Shown here: positions 63,769-64,000 of the stretch, piece by piece
Layout of the letters: each line of letters begins with the position of its first letter
Numbering within the stretch: position 1 is the stretch's first letter
DNA from: Leguminivora glycinivorella
Taxonomy: Eukaryota > Arthropoda > Insecta > Lepidoptera > Tortricidae
Direction: 5' to 3'
NCBI RefSeq assembly: GCF_023078275.1
Contig: NC_062990.1
Coordinates: 8,695,549-8,759,548, forward strand
Length of the DNA: 64,000 nt
Notes under the pieces: generated by a model
Seen by the model: only the letters and a program-made list of their open reading frames with translations
Told to the model about the DNA's origin: nothing
The model's database searches: none
Made by a program: the position numbers and the translations under genes

Positions 63769-64000
63769 AGAGATGCACCGAATATTCAGTTACTATTCGG
63801 CCCTTATTTTAATATTCGGCCGGATACCGGATAGTGACGTATGCGCTATTTTTGATTGAATGACTTTGGGGTATACAAATTAAATGTAAAAAAAACAGTT
63901 ACGGTTATAATACTTATAATCATAGCATTATTAAAAAAATGAACATTTAAACAAAACCGGACTCCGCGCGAAGTTCACTACGAAACAAATCAAAAGTATC
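63769..64000 (+). mobile_element. hAT-like element, left end, running off the window
   Basis: tagagatgcaccgaatattc followed by attcggccggataccgg is a terminal motif common to hAT-family elements. The right end lies beyond the window. Confidence 0.5.

Overview
This is nuclear DNA from an insect, most likely a moth or butterfly. It is AT-rich, with GT-AG introns, long introns and a dense load of interspersed repeats: tRNA-derived SINEs, RTE-like LINE tails ending in the 'gcgaagccgcgggcaaaagc' signature, small palindromic MITEs, a BEL/Pao element and an R1-like LINE. The assignment to Lepidoptera rests on my recognition of these repeat families, not on a search.

Three genes can be built by joining exons with matching splice phases, all on the + strand. 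(1) Positions 59 to 41786 hold nine 3' exons of a PHLDB (LL5)-type gene. Its product is a cortical scaffold protein with coiled coils and a C-terminal PH domain; the 5' part lies left of the window. Intron 3 alone is 24.6 kb. An alternative first exon at 27671-27711, with an initiator just upstream, splices in phase to the 31-nt microexon at 27941 and predicts a short isoform that keeps the PH domain. (2) Positions 46207 to 50500 hold five exons encoding a 189-aa four-helix membrane protein. (3) Positions 53757 to 58977 hold four exons encoding a 145-aa paralogue with the same intron phases, so genes 2 and 3 are a tandem pair.

Intron 3 of the PHLDB gene carries most of the accessory material: a nested hAT-like/pogo-like transposon (5623-7098), several palindromic MITEs, an intronless decayed reading frame (10761-13350) whose C-terminal part looks like a histone fold, a nearly full-length BEL/Pao retrotransposon on the minus strand (14233-22719, LTRs differing at one base), and a 123-bp tandem repeat that stays open as 41-codon units (23978-24603). 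The next intron (27972-37709) holds a large foldback interrupted first by a hAT-type MITE with an 8-bp target duplication and then by an R1-like LINE with a 17-bp target duplication.

From 39 kb onward the genes are interleaved with repeats. Four copies of one ~220-bp element each carry a perfect 7-bp target duplication. There is a 239-bp-arm palindrome at 51446-52034 and a foldback with ~630-bp arms at 60340-62213. I see no convincing gene between 59.1 kb and the end of the window. I see no CRISPR array and no authentic tRNA or rRNA gene.
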